14,122 bases of DNA from JBAZQS01 sp041645075. Its GTDB lineage: Bacteria; Patescibacteriota; Patescibacteriia; 2-01-FULL-39-33. Numbering within the stretch: position 1 is the stretch's first letter; each line of letters opens with the position of its first letter. The stretch covers positions 1 to 14,122 of the forward strand of contig JBAZQS010000022.1 of assembly GCA_041645075.1 (NCBI GenBank), given 5' to 3'. Both the position numbers and the translations under genes were made by a program. Below, in pieces: positions 1-6,485 of this stretch. The notes beneath the pieces were generated by a model. That model had not been told where the DNA came from. It worked only from the letters and a program-made list of their open reading frames with translations, and searched no databases.

Positions 1-863
1 CTCAGTCGAACTCCTCAGTGCAAGCAAGCTTGAGTTTTTTAAAACAAAAAGAAAAAGTCGCCAAAGAGCTCGGCATTGATTTTCGGATTTACGAACCAGA
101 GCACACAAAATATTGTGTGCTCGGCCGAGCACATACATCGCAATGTATGTGCTCTGGTTTCCAAAACGATTCATTGCGAAAATTTGTTTTAAAGATTGCA
201 AATTTAAAAAAAGTCGGCGGAGTGATTGTCCAATTGCCGTTGCCTGAACATCTTAATAAACATTATATTTTAAACGTTATACCGCGCGAGAAAGACATTG
301 ATGTTTTGGGAGAGCGCGCCCTCGGCGCATTTTATAATGGAAGAAATATTGTATTGCCTCCGGCAGTTGAAGTTGTTAAAGAGATAATTGAAAATTGTAA
401 ATTAAAAATTGAAAATTTACGCATAGCCGTCGTGGGCGCAGGTTTTCTTATCGGCAAACCAATCGCAGTTTGGCTAATGAATCAAAAAGTAAAAGAATTA
501 ACTATTTTTGAGAAAGGTAGCCTGCCTGCGCAGGCAGGCGATTTAACGGAATTAAAAGATTATGATTTGATTATCAGCGGAACCGGAGTTGCGGGACTGA
601 TAAAGCTGGAGATGTTAAAACAAGGCGCGGGGATAATTGATTTCGGATATTCAATGGGGAAAGAATTAGGAATTATGAATAATGAATTAGGAATAAAAAT
701 TCGCGGAGATTTGGATGTTTCTGATATTCAAAATTCAAAATTCAAAATTCAAAATTCGGGATTTTACACTCCCACTCCCGGTGGCACTGGTCCGATATTG
801 GTGGCAAAAATTTTTGAGAATTTTTATAATTTAAATAATGAAAAAATTAAAAGACAGCTTTAA
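1..863 (+). CDS. folD: FolD, methylenetetrahydrofolate dehydrogenase/cyclohydrolase (5' truncated by window)
   Basis: Bifunctional cytosolic enzyme that interconverts 5,10-methylene-, 5,10-methenyl- and 10-formyl-tetrahydrofolate using NADP. The reading frame is open from base 3 to the window edge, and the residues before the GTG at 18 fit the family's N-terminal domain. The true start is therefore upstream, and GTG 18 is an internal Val. Family marks are the VQLPLP motif, a nucleotide-binding stretch VVGAGFLIGKP and the C-terminal TPTPGGTGP loop. In the YxxxK catalytic motif the Tyr is Phe (nt 36-38) and the Lys is kept (nt 48-50). The usual DVDG stretch reads DIDVLGER, a divergent form. The gene carries five repeat or palindrome insertions (94-159, 386-419, 521-538, 663-697, 727-757), all in frame. 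Its 3' end overlaps the next gene by 26 bp. Family assignment is secure; activity is inferred. Confidence 0.93.
   Translation, partial: QSNSSVQASLSFLKQKEKVAKELGIDFRIYEPEHTKYCVLGRAHTSQCMCSGFQNDSLRKFVLKIANLKKVGGVIVQLPLPEHLNKHYILNVIPREKDIDVLGERALGAFYNGRNIVLPPAVEVVKEIIENCKLKIENLRIAVVGAGFLIGKPIAVWLMNQKVKELTIFEKGSLPAQAGDLTELKDYDLIISGTGVAGLIKLEMLKQGAGIIDFGYSMGKELGIMNNELGIKIRGDLDVSDIQNSKFKIQNSGFYTPTPGGTGPILVAKIFENFYNLNNEKIKRQL
94..159. repeat. 66-bp multi-hairpin insertion inside folD
   Basis: A nested inverted-repeat element. The outer arms are perfect 12-mers (94-105 and 148-159). Inside lie a left hairpin with 10-bp arms (99-108/113-122, 4-nt loop), a central 18-bp palindrome (116-133) and a right hairpin with 12-bp arms (127-138/143-154, 4-nt loop). 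The length is exactly 22 codons. It adds a Cys-rich peptide at a point where E. coli FolD, aligned from memory, has no matching segment. Arms and lengths are read directly; insertion is inferred. Confidence 0.85.
386..419. repeat. Heptanucleotide-period array in folD (about 4.8 units)
   Basis: The units AATTGAA, AATTGTA, AATTAAA, AATTGAA and AATTTA follow one another at a strict 7-nt spacing. They encode a Lys/Ile/Asn-rich linker just before the nucleotide-binding strand of FolD. Confidence 0.8.
521..538. repeat. 18-bp perfect palindrome in folD, copy 1
   Basis: CCTGCCTGCGCAGGCAGG is perfectly self-complementary. It is GC-rich in an AT-rich gene and is translated as part of LPAQAG between conserved FolD segments. 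The identical 18-mer occurs in clpB at 6063-6080. Confidence 0.9.
663..697. repeat. Heptanucleotide-period array in folD (5 units)
   Basis: The units GAATTAG, GAATTAT, GAATAAT, GAATTAG and GAATAAA are spaced at exactly 7 nt. They encode an ELGI-type repeated peptide ahead of the conserved GD segment. Confidence 0.8.
727..757. repeat. Heptanucleotide tandem repeat in folD (4.4 units of TTCAAAA)
   Basis: Four identical TTCAAAA units plus a partial TTC. The array lies directly before the conserved TPTPGG loop and encodes an Asn/Ser/Lys/Phe linker. It is the cleanest of the 7-nt arrays in the window. Confidence 0.92.
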
Positions 864-1185
864 ATTTGCTTTGAATGGATTTAAAGAAACACTTATTTTT
901 GAGAGGAATTTTAAAATAATGTTGTTTTTCGCTCTTATTGCGGTTTTTTTGATGTTTTATTTTCCGACTATCCGCGCCGAAAAAGCCGTGATTACCACTG
1001 CGATTTTCGCGGTTTTAACTTTGGAACTTGTGAATATCGCGATTGAGCGGCTTTTGGATTTTCTTCAAATGGAGCACAGCGAAGAAGTGAGAATTATTAA
1101 AGATTTAATGGCGGCCATAGTTTTGTTGGCGAGCTTCGGCGCCGTCGTTATCGGCTTAATCGTTTTCTGGCCGCACATTTTTTAA
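838..1185 (+). CDS. dgkA: DgkA-family diacylglycerol/undecaprenol kinase
   Basis: Small integral-membrane lipid kinase of 115 residues, the usual size for the family. It phosphorylates diacylglycerol or, in many Gram-positive relatives, undecaprenol, feeding the lipid carrier used for envelope polymers. Three hydrophobic segments are visible (about 27-42, 48-66 and 90-112). The catalytic set is complete and has the same spacing as E. coli DgkA: E22, E63, N66, E70, D74, K88, D89. ATG 838 lies inside the last codons of folD (26-bp overlap), with no Shine-Dalgarno, so translation is probably coupled. The stop overlaps the convergent mutase stop by 4 bp, with no terminator hairpin between them. 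Lipid substrate cannot be decided from sequence; undecaprenol is plausible given the envelope genes nearby. Confidence 0.88.
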   Translation: MKKLKDSFKFALNGFKETLIFERNFKIMLFFALIAVFLMFYFPTIRAEKAVITTAIFAVLTLELVNIAIERLLDFLQMEHSEEVRIIKDLMAAIVLLASFGAVVIGLIVFWPHIF

Positions 1186-2129
1186 TGATTTTTTAAAATA
1201 TTTATCAGCTCTCTTTTTTTATTATTGAGAGTTTTTAAATCTTTTGCTTCTATATTTAATCTTATTAAGGGTTCGGTGTTGGATGGACGCAGATTAAACC
1301 ACCAGCCTTCGCCAAGGCTTCGGCTGGCAGGCCATCCCTTAAATTCCATAGTTAAGCCGTCTAAATAGTTTGTAATTTGTAATTTGTAATTTGTAGTTTT
1401 TGATTTAAATTTTTCTTCAATTATTTTTATAAATTGTTTGGGGTTTTCGATTTTAAAATTTAATTCTCCTGAACGATAATATTGCGGCAGTAAATCCGAA
1501 AAATTAGCCAAAGAATACGGCAGGCGCGACACCGCGTTTATAATTTCAATCGCCGTTAAAATTCCCGCGTCGCAATAAAAAAATTTCTTAAAATAATAAT
1601 GCCCCGATTTTTCCACGCCTAAATCCGCTTCAATTTTCCGCATCAGTTTTTTTATAAAATAATGCCCCACTTTACTTTCAATAATTTTGATTTTTGATTT
1701 TTGATTTTTGATTTTTTTCACGAGCCAGCCAGTTTTTACATCAATTACAACTTTTTTCGGTTGTAATTGCCAAATTAAAAGTCGCGCAATCGCGTCCGGT
1801 TCAACAACGCGGCCGAGATTATCAATAAAAAATACTCTATCTCCGTCAGCGTCAAAAATTATTCCCAAATCCGCCTTTCGGTGCAAAGCTTCTCTTCTAA
1901 TCTGATTCATCGCGTCTTTTGTCCAGGGATTCGGTCCGTGAGCCGGAAAATTGCCGTCGGGAATTGAGTTTATAATTTTCAATTTTAAATTTTCAATTTT
2001 CAATTTTTTCAGAATTAATCCAGTTGTGCCATTAGAACAATCAAAAACCACCTTTAATTTACATTTGGGATTTAAAAATTTTTTTAAAAAATCAGTATAT
2101 AAATTTAAATATTTTTTATTCATTTTCAT
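1182..2129 (-). CDS. manB: Phosphomannomutase/phosphoglucomutase, C-terminal part (domains II-IV) of a split gene
   Basis: 315 residues covering the last three domains of an alpha-D-phosphohexomutase, which interconverts hexose 1- and 6-phosphates for sugar nucleotide synthesis. Visible motifs are the Mg-binding DADGDR (93-98), the sugar-binding GVEKSGH (171-177) and the phosphate-binding RPSNTEP (281-287). The phosphoserine domain is in the upstream ORF (2116-2550), which this one overlaps by 14 nt in another frame. The two add up to 459 residues, about a normal full-length enzyme. ATG 2129 has no Shine-Dalgarno, so expression would need reinitiation or frameshifting at the overlap. Three 7-nt arrays and a palindromic insertion (near residues 267-276) lie in it. 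It could be a working two-piece enzyme, a decayed gene or an assembly error. Confidence 0.85.
   Translation of the reverse strand: MKMNKKYLNLYTDFLKKFLNPKCKLKVVFDCSNGTTGLILKKLKIENLKLKIINSIPDGNFPAHGPNPWTKDAMNQIRREALHRKADLGIIFDADGDRVFFIDNLGRVVEPDAIARLLIWQLQPKKVVIDVKTGWLVKKIKNQKSKIKIIESKVGHYFIKKLMRKIEADLGVEKSGHYYFKKFFYCDAGILTAIEIINAVSRLPYSLANFSDLLPQYYRSGELNFKIENPKQFIKIIEEKFKSKTTNYKLQITNYLDGLTMEFKGWPASRSLGEGWWFNLRPSNTEPLIRLNIEAKDLKTLNNKKRELINILKNH
1302..1327. repeat. Palindromic insertion in the mutase gene
   Basis: Inverted arms CCAGCC/GGCTGG (1302-1307/1322-1327) enclose a hairpin AGCCTT/AAGGCT with a 4-nt loop (1304-1309/1314-1319). On the gene strand it is the core of a 30-nt segment that splits the family's usual GWWF block: the protein reads GW, then about ten extra residues (PASRSLGEGW), then WF. 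Confidence 0.8.
1369..1396. repeat. Heptanucleotide array in mutase gene (4 units of TTTGTAA/G)
   Basis: Three identical TTTGTAA units and one TTTGTAG. On the coding (minus) strand they give a TNYKLQITNY peptide in a variable linker. Confidence 0.9.
1684..1718. repeat. Heptanucleotide array in mutase gene (about 4-5 units of TTTTTGA)
   Basis: Three exact TTTTTGA units flanked by one degenerate unit on each side. They encode a Lys-rich linker between the VKTGW segment and the VGHYFIKKLM segment. Confidence 0.88.
1972..2006. repeat. Heptanucleotide array in mutase gene (5 units near TCAATTT)
   Basis: The units ATAATTT, TCAATTT, TAAATTT, TCAATTT and TCAATTT lie at an exact 7-nt period. On the coding strand they give KLKIENLKLKI. 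Confidence 0.85.
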
Positions 2130-2550
2130 TTTTTATTTTTATTTCATTATGCCCACGATCGTCGATAAGATGAAATATTTCTTTTCCGCTTATTGGAACG
2201 GCGTTTTTGCCGACAATTTTTAAGCCGTTATATTCTTTGGGGTTGTGCGAGGCGGTAATCATTATTCCCATATCGGCTTTGAAATAGTTTACTAAAAAGT
2301 AAAGCATTGGAGTGGTTATTAGTTTGGCTGGGCATAAGGTATAGCCACTAGCCACTAGGGTTTTTTGAATTGTTTTTATTGTTGTTTTATATAAAGACGG
2401 AGAACTTAAGCGCGCGTCATGGCCGATTACAACGGTTTTCGGTTTAATATTTTTTATCAGCGCCGTAATAATATTCGAAACGATTTTTTCGTTTATTTCA
2501 TCGGGATATTTTCCGCGAATATCATAGGCCTTAAAAATATTAGAATTCAT
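2116..2550 (-). CDS. manB: Phosphomannomutase/phosphoglucomutase, N-terminal part (domain I) of a split gene
   Basis: 144 residues holding the first domain of the phosphohexomutase family: an N-terminal KAYDIRG, then IGHDAR, and the active-site phosphoserine loop TASHNP with Ser101, followed by YNGLKI. It ends in a low-complexity Lys/Asn/Glu tail made of A/T-rich simple sequence. The remaining domains continue in a different frame from ATG 2129 after a 14-nt overlap, so the catalytic serine and the metal site are on separate polypeptides. ATG 2550 lies 6 nt after an extended -10 box, implying a leaderless mRNA. The nifS stop is 17 nt upstream, so this promoter lies at the nifS 3' end and lets the mutase be expressed on its own. 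A 7-nt array (2341-2361) lies within it. Confidence 0.87.
   Translation of the reverse strand: MNSNIFKAYDIRGKYPDEINEKIVSNIITALIKNIKPKTVVIGHDARLSSPSLYKTTIKTIQKTLVASGYTLCPAKLITTPMLYFLVNYFKADMGIMITASHNPKEYNGLKIVGKNAVPISGKEIFHLIDDRGHNEIKIKNENE
2341..2361. repeat. Heptanucleotide array in mutase gene (3 units)
   Basis: The units ATAGCCA, CTAGCCA and CTAGGGT at 7-nt spacing, translated on the minus strand as TLVASGY. Shorter and more degenerate than the other arrays. Confidence 0.6.
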
Positions 2551-2556
2551 TATTGG

Positions 2557-2565
2557 ATTATAACA
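2557..2565 (-). promoter_or_regulatory. Extended -10 promoter of the mutase, leaderless
   Basis: The minus strand reads TGTTATAAT, an extended -10 element. Only 6 nt separate it from ATG 2550, so the predicted transcript starts at or next to the A of the start codon. No good -35 is seen, as expected for an extended -10 type. Confidence 0.65.
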
Positions 2566-2567
2566 GA

Positions 2568-3740
2568 TTAAAGGAGTTTTTTGATGATTTTAAGCGTGTG
2601 GTTTGTTTCTTCTTTTGTCGTGAATTTCCCCAAGCTGAATCGTAAACTGCTTTTAATTTTTTTGTCGTTTAGTCCGATGGCTTTAAGGACATGCGACGGC
2701 TTGGTTGCGCGCGCCGAGCAAGCGGAACCGCTTGAAATCGCTACGCCGTTTAAATCAAATTTCATCAATAAATCCTGCGCGTTTTGATTGGGGAAATAAA
2801 TATTCAAAATATTTGGCAGTTTATTGCTCAATGCTCCGTTTATCTTCGCGCTAGGACAATTTTTTTTAATTTCTTTCCAAAAATAGCCAGTTAATTTAGA
2901 AATTCGTCTTGTTTCTTTTTTGCGATTTTTCACGGCCAATTCAACGGCTTTCGCAAAACCGACTATTCCAGCGACATTTTCCGTACCAGAACGTAATCCG
3001 AATTCTTGCCCGCCACCGGCAATAATAGGGTTTAGGGTATGGGGGCTAGGGGTTAGGGCGCGCACGTAAAGAAGTCCTATCCCTTTTGGGCCGTAAATTT
3101 TGTGAGCCGACAAAGTCATTAAATCCACTTTTAAATTATTTATGTCGCAATCAAGAAATTGAAAAGCCTGAACGGCATCAGTGTGAAATAATGGCAGTTT
3201 GTAGTTATTTTTTTCTTTAAATTCTTTGATTATTTTCGCAATTTCTACAATCGGTTGGATGGTTCCGATTTCGTTATTGGCATACATTATAGAAACCAAA
3301 ATTGTTTGTTCATTGAGCGATTCTTTTAATTTTTTTAAATCAATAATCCCCCGTTTATCAACTGGCAAATAAATTATTTCAATCCCCTCGTGTTCTAAAT
3401 CTCGGCAAGTTTCCAAAATAGATTCATGTTCAATTGCGGAAATAATGATACGAGGCGTTGGGCGTTGGGCGTTGGGTGTTGGGATATTTTTAATAATGCC
3501 GCGGAGAGCAATATTATTACTCTCAGTGGCTGACCCCGTAAAAATTATTTCCCGAAAATCCGCGCCAATAGTCTTGGCGATTTTTTCTCGGCTCTCGTCA
3601 ACTGCCGCCATGGCTTCCTGTCCAAAAAAATGGAGCGAGCCGGGGTTGCCGAATTTGTCGGAAAAATAAGGCGCCATCGCTTTTTTAACTGCTATATCCA
3701 TTGGCGTTGTTGCTGCGCAGTCTAAATATATCCTCTTCAT
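2568..3740 (-). CDS. nifS: Cysteine desulfurase, NifS/IscS class
   Basis: PLP-dependent enzyme of 390 residues that takes sulfur from cysteine for Fe-S clusters and thiolated tRNAs. Numbering from the MKRIYLD start: H105 stacks on PLP, D188 and Q191 contact the cofactor (TDAVQ), K214 is the Schiff-base lysine (SAHK), RSGT is at 250-253 and C341 in SGSACS is the persulfide cysteine. The GGGQE and RSGTENV blocks are intact. I chose ATG 3740 over the in-frame GTG at 3758 because family proteins begin at this point and a -10 box sits just upstream. Two 7-nt arrays are written into surface loops (residues about 86-97 and 228-239), which are a few residues longer than in E. coli IscS. No scaffold protein gene is adjacent. 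It is divergent from clpB. Confidence 0.95.
   Translation of the reverse strand: MKRIYLDCAATTPMDIAVKKAMAPYFSDKFGNPGSLHFFGQEAMAAVDESREKIAKTIGADFREIIFTGSATESNNIALRGIIKNIPTPNAQRPTPRIIISAIEHESILETCRDLEHEGIEIIYLPVDKRGIIDLKKLKESLNEQTILVSIMYANNEIGTIQPIVEIAKIIKEFKEKNNYKLPLFHTDAVQAFQFLDCDINNLKVDLMTLSAHKIYGPKGIGLLYVRALTPSPHTLNPIIAGGGQEFGLRSGTENVAGIVGFAKAVELAVKNRKKETRRISKLTGYFWKEIKKNCPSAKINGALSNKLPNILNIYFPNQNAQDLLMKFDLNGVAISSGSACSARATKPSHVLKAIGLNDKKIKSSLRFSLGKFTTKEETNHTLKIIKKLL
3026..3060. repeat. Heptanucleotide array in nifS (5 units near TAGGGTT)
   Basis: The units TAGGGTT, TAGGGTA, TGGGGGC, TAGGGGT and TAGGGCG at an exact 7-nt period. It resembles telomere repeats by chance of composition. The minus strand encodes ALTPSPHTLNP, in a loop before GGGQE. 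Confidence 0.82.
3453..3483. repeat. Heptanucleotide array in nifS (4.4 units of GGGCGTT)
   Basis: AGGCGTT, GGGCGTT twice, GGGTGTT and GGG. The minus strand encodes a Pro/Thr/Asn/Gln loop (PTPNAQRPTP) before the IIISAIEHES strand. Confidence 0.9.
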
Positions 3741-3748
3741 TAATAAAA

Positions 3749-3757
3749 AGATTACCA
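3749..3757 (-). promoter_or_regulatory. Extended -10 promoter of nifS
   Basis: The minus strand reads TGGTAATCT (TG, one base, then TAATCT). Eight nt separate it from ATG 3740, again predicting a leader of zero to two nt. The -35 is not convincing. Confidence 0.5.
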
Positions 3758-3794
3758 CAAAAAGCCGAAAAGTTTAAAAGCTAATTAAGAAAAC

Positions 3795-3822
3795 TTGAAA
3801 ATTGTTTAGGCTCGGTTATAAT
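3795..3822 (+). promoter_or_regulatory. Sigma70-type promoter of clpB, leaderless
   Basis: -35 TTGAAA (3795-3800), 16-nt spacer, -10 TATAAT (3817-3822). ATG 3831 begins 8 nt after the -10, so the transcript start should coincide with the start codon. No heat-shock operator (CIRCE- or HAIR-like inverted repeat) is visible in the 90-nt divergent gap. Confidence 0.8.
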
Positions 3823-3830
3823 GCCGGTAT

Positions 3831-6485
3831 ATGCAAATGCATCGTTTTACAATTAAGGTTCAAGAAGCGTTGCAAAACGCCCAGGATATCGCGGCTCGGG
3901 AAAACCACGGCGAGCTTAAAATCATCCATCTTTTAATTTCTTTGCTTTCCGATGAAAATTCTTTGGTGCGACCGTTGATAGTTAAAGCCGGAATAAATTT
4001 GGATTCTTTGGGCCGGGCACTTCAGGAAGAATTGAAAAAACAGCCGAAAATATTCGGCTCAGCCAGTACGGCTCAGCTTTATCTTTCCCAGGAGTTAATG
4101 ACTACTTTAGATAAAGCCGCAAAAATCGCGACTGTCCAGAAAGACGAATATATTTCCTGCGAACATTTGCTTTTGGCAATTTTAGAAAGCGCTTCTGCAC
4201 CGGCCGCGATTTTGGAAAATTTCGGATTGAGGCGGGAAAATGCTTTAAGAATTTTGGCGCAGTTGCGCGGTTCTATGAGAATCACCGATGAAATGCCGGA
4301 GAGTAAATTCCAGGTGTTGGAAAAATACGCTATCAATCTTACGGAGCGGGCGCGCAAGGGCGAGCTTGACCCGGTAATCGGTCGTGATGAAGAACTCAGG
4401 CGTCTTATCCAAGTTTTGAGTCGCCGGACAAAAAACAATCCGGTTTTAATCGGCGAGTCCGGCGTTGGAAAAACAGCGATTGTGGAAGGCTTGGCGCAAA
4501 GGATTGTTTCGGGCGACATTCCCGAACCGTTAAAGGGAAAAGAAATCGTGATGCTTGATCTTGGTTCGCTTATCGCCGGAACAAAATTCCGCGGTGAATT
4601 TGAAGATCGCTTAAAAGCTTTTATTAAAGAAATTCAGCAATCGGCCGGTAAAATTATTCTTTTTATTGATGAAGTTCATATGATTGTCGGAGCCGGAGCC
4701 GCCGAAGGCACGGTTGACGCTTCCAATTTGTTGAAGCCGGCGTTGGCGCGCGGCGAACTCCGGGCAATCGGCGCCACGACTATAAGAGAATATCAGCGTT
4801 ATATTGAAAAAGATTCGGCCTTGGAGCGCCGTTTTGCTCCGATAATGGTCAATGAGCCGTCTATTGAAGACAGCATTTCAATTTTGCGCGGACTTAAAGA
4901 AAAATATGAAAGTCATCATGGTTTGCGAATCAGCGATGAGGCAATTGTCGCGGCGGTTAATCTTTCCGCCCGCTACATCAGCGACAGATTTTTGCCGGAC
5001 AAAGCCATTGATTTGATTGATGAAGCCGGAGCCGGCAGAAGATTGGAAAGCGAAAGTTTGCCTCAAGAGATTGATAAATTAAGGAGAGAAATTACCCGCT
5101 TGGAAATTGAGAAATCCGCTATTATTAATGAAAAGAACAACGGCGCAAAATTAAAAGGACGAATGAAAGAATTGGAAAAAGAATTGGTTAAATTAAAAGA
5201 AAAAAACGACGAGCTTTCAGGAAAATGGCAGGGTGAAAAAATGACTTTTGAAAATTTCAGAAATCTTAGAAAAAGGATTGAAGATTTTCGGCGCGAAGCT
5301 GAGTTGGCGGAACGCGAAGGCAATTTGGAAAAAGTGGCGAAAATAATTTACGGCGAATTGCCGCAAGCGGAAAAAGAATACAAAGCGTTTGAAAAAAAAT
5401 ACGTTAATAAAAATCAAAAGCAAGGCGAGTTTTTTATCAAAGAAGTTGTTGGCGAAGAAGATATTGCCGCGGTTGTTTCGCGTTGGACCGGAATTCCGGT
5501 TGATAAAATGCTTCAATCCGAAGGAGACAAACTTTCAAAAATTGAAGATGTTCTTTCTCAAAGAGTAATTGGCCAAAAAGACGCGATTAAGGCGATTGCC
5601 AATGCTTTGCGCCGGGCGAGAGCTGGGCTTGCCTCGGAAGACAGACCGTTGGGTTCGTTTATGTTTTTGGGTCCCACGGGAGTCGGCAAGACGGAATTAG
5701 TGAGGGCTTTGGCGGAATTTATGTTTAATGATGAAAAAGCGCTGGTGAGAATTGATATGTCCGAATATATGGAGCGGCACAGCGTGAGCCGGCTTATCGG
5801 TTCTCCGCCGGGATACGTCGGCCATGAAGAAGGCGGCCAACTAACCGAAACAGTGAGGCATCGGCCGTACAGCCTGATTCTTTTTGATGAAATAGAAAAA
5901 GCTCATCCCGAAGTTTTTAATCTTTTGCTTCAGGTTTTGGATAATGGACGGCTCACGGACGGTAAAGGCAAAACGGTTAATTTTAAAAATTCCATAATCG
6001 TCTTGACTTCTAATGTCGGCAGTGAATATTTTAGGGAAATTTCGCGGCTCGGGTTTGAAACGCCTGCCTGCGCAGGCAGGGAAGCGGCGGATAAAAAGTT
6101 GAGCATGGAAGAAAACGTTTTTAAAAGCCGTGTAAAAGAAGAGCTAAAAAATATTTTCCGTCCAGAATTTCTTAACCGGCTTGATGAAATTATTATTTTT
6201 AATTCGTTAACCAAGGCGGAAATTAACGAAATAGTTGCGTTGCAAATTAATGAACTTAAAGAAAGGCTTGAAAAGCGCGGATTAAAAATCAGCGTTGATA
6301 ATTCTTTGGAAAAACATATCGTTGACGTCGGTTTTGATCCGGAATACGGCGCCCGGCCGATTAAAAGAGCGATTCAAAAAATAATTCTTGATGAATTGGC
6401 GAATAAAATTATCAAGGGCGAACTCAAAAATGTTAAAAAAATTAAACTCGGCTTCAAAGAATCCGGCGTTACAATCGGCGTTTAA
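3831..6485 (+). CDS. clpB: ClpB-type AAA+ disaggregase
   Basis: 884 residues, cytosolic hexameric ATPase that extracts polypeptides from aggregates, normally with DnaK. Order of parts: N-terminal double Clp domain (about 1-150); AAA1 with Walker A GESGVGKT (208-215), Walker B ending D280-E281 and an arginine-finger segment ERRFAP; a long coiled-coil middle domain (about 405-540), the full-length ClpB type; AAA2 with Walker A GPTGVGKT (614-621), Walker B ending D686-E687 and the GYVGHEEGG pore loop; and a C-terminal D2-small domain. An LGF tripeptide after TSNVGSEYFREISR resembles the ClpP-docking loop of ClpC/ClpA, and this stretch is longer than in E. coli ClpB. An 18-bp palindrome is inserted there. 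The gene starts at the predicted transcript start and overlaps the next gene. Confidence 0.95.
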   Translation: MQMHRFTIKVQEALQNAQDIAARENHGELKIIHLLISLLSDENSLVRPLIVKAGINLDSLGRALQEELKKQPKIFGSASTAQLYLSQELMTTLDKAAKIATVQKDEYISCEHLLLAILESASAPAAILENFGLRRENALRILAQLRGSMRITDEMPESKFQVLEKYAINLTERARKGELDPVIGRDEELRRLIQVLSRRTKNNPVLIGESGVGKTAIVEGLAQRIVSGDIPEPLKGKEIVMLDLGSLIAGTKFRGEFEDRLKAFIKEIQQSAGKIILFIDEVHMIVGAGAAEGTVDASNLLKPALARGELRAIGATTIREYQRYIEKDSALERRFAPIMVNEPSIEDSISILRGLKEKYESHHGLRISDEAIVAAVNLSARYISDRFLPDKAIDLIDEAGAGRRLESESLPQEIDKLRREITRLEIEKSAIINEKNNGAKLKGRMKELEKELVKLKEKNDELSGKWQGEKMTFENFRNLRKRIEDFRREAELAEREGNLEKVAKIIYGELPQAEKEYKAFEKKYVNKNQKQGEFFIKEVVGEEDIAAVVSRWTGIPVDKMLQSEGDKLSKIEDVLSQRVIGQKDAIKAIANALRRARAGLASEDRPLGSFMFLGPTGVGKTELVRALAEFMFNDEKALVRIDMSEYMERHSVSRLIGSPPGYVGHEEGGQLTETVRHRPYSLILFDEIEKAHPEVFNLLLQVLDNGRLTDGKGKTVNFKNSIIVLTSNVGSEYFREISRLGFETPACAGREAADKKLSMEENVFKSRVKEELKNIFRPEFLNRLDEIIIFNSLTKAEINEIVALQINELKERLEKRGLKISVDNSLEKHIVDVGFDPEYGARPIKRAIQKIILDELANKIIKGELKNVKKIKLGFKESGVTIGV
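6063..6080. repeat. 18-bp perfect palindrome in clpB, copy 2
   Basis: Identical to the 18-mer in folD (521-538) but read in a different frame, giving PACAGR here and LPAQAG there. It lies in the variable loop of AAA2 just after LGFET. Confidence 0.9.

Noticed and set aside
18..20. GTG at 18 as the folD start
   Set aside because: The frame is open to the window edge and the conserved N-terminal domain would be missing; this codon aligns with the interior of the family.
1182..1200. Terminator between the convergent dgkA-family gene and the mutase
   Set aside because: The two stops overlap by 4 bp and the sequence is only A/T-rich with no stable stem.
3026..3060. Telomere-like TTAGGG repeats
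   Set aside because: It is one of eleven 7-nt arrays of varied composition, lies inside nifS and is translated. The likeness comes from base composition.
3741..3758. Longer nifS start at GTG 3758
   Set aside because: It adds MVIFLL, which the family lacks, and places the start upstream of the predicted -10 box; ATG 3740 fits both.
6388..6429. Longer start (ATG 6388) of the membrane protein
   Set aside because: The extra 14 residues lie wholly within clpB coding sequence and look polar and unlike a membrane protein N-terminus; ATG 6430 is simpler. Not excluded.
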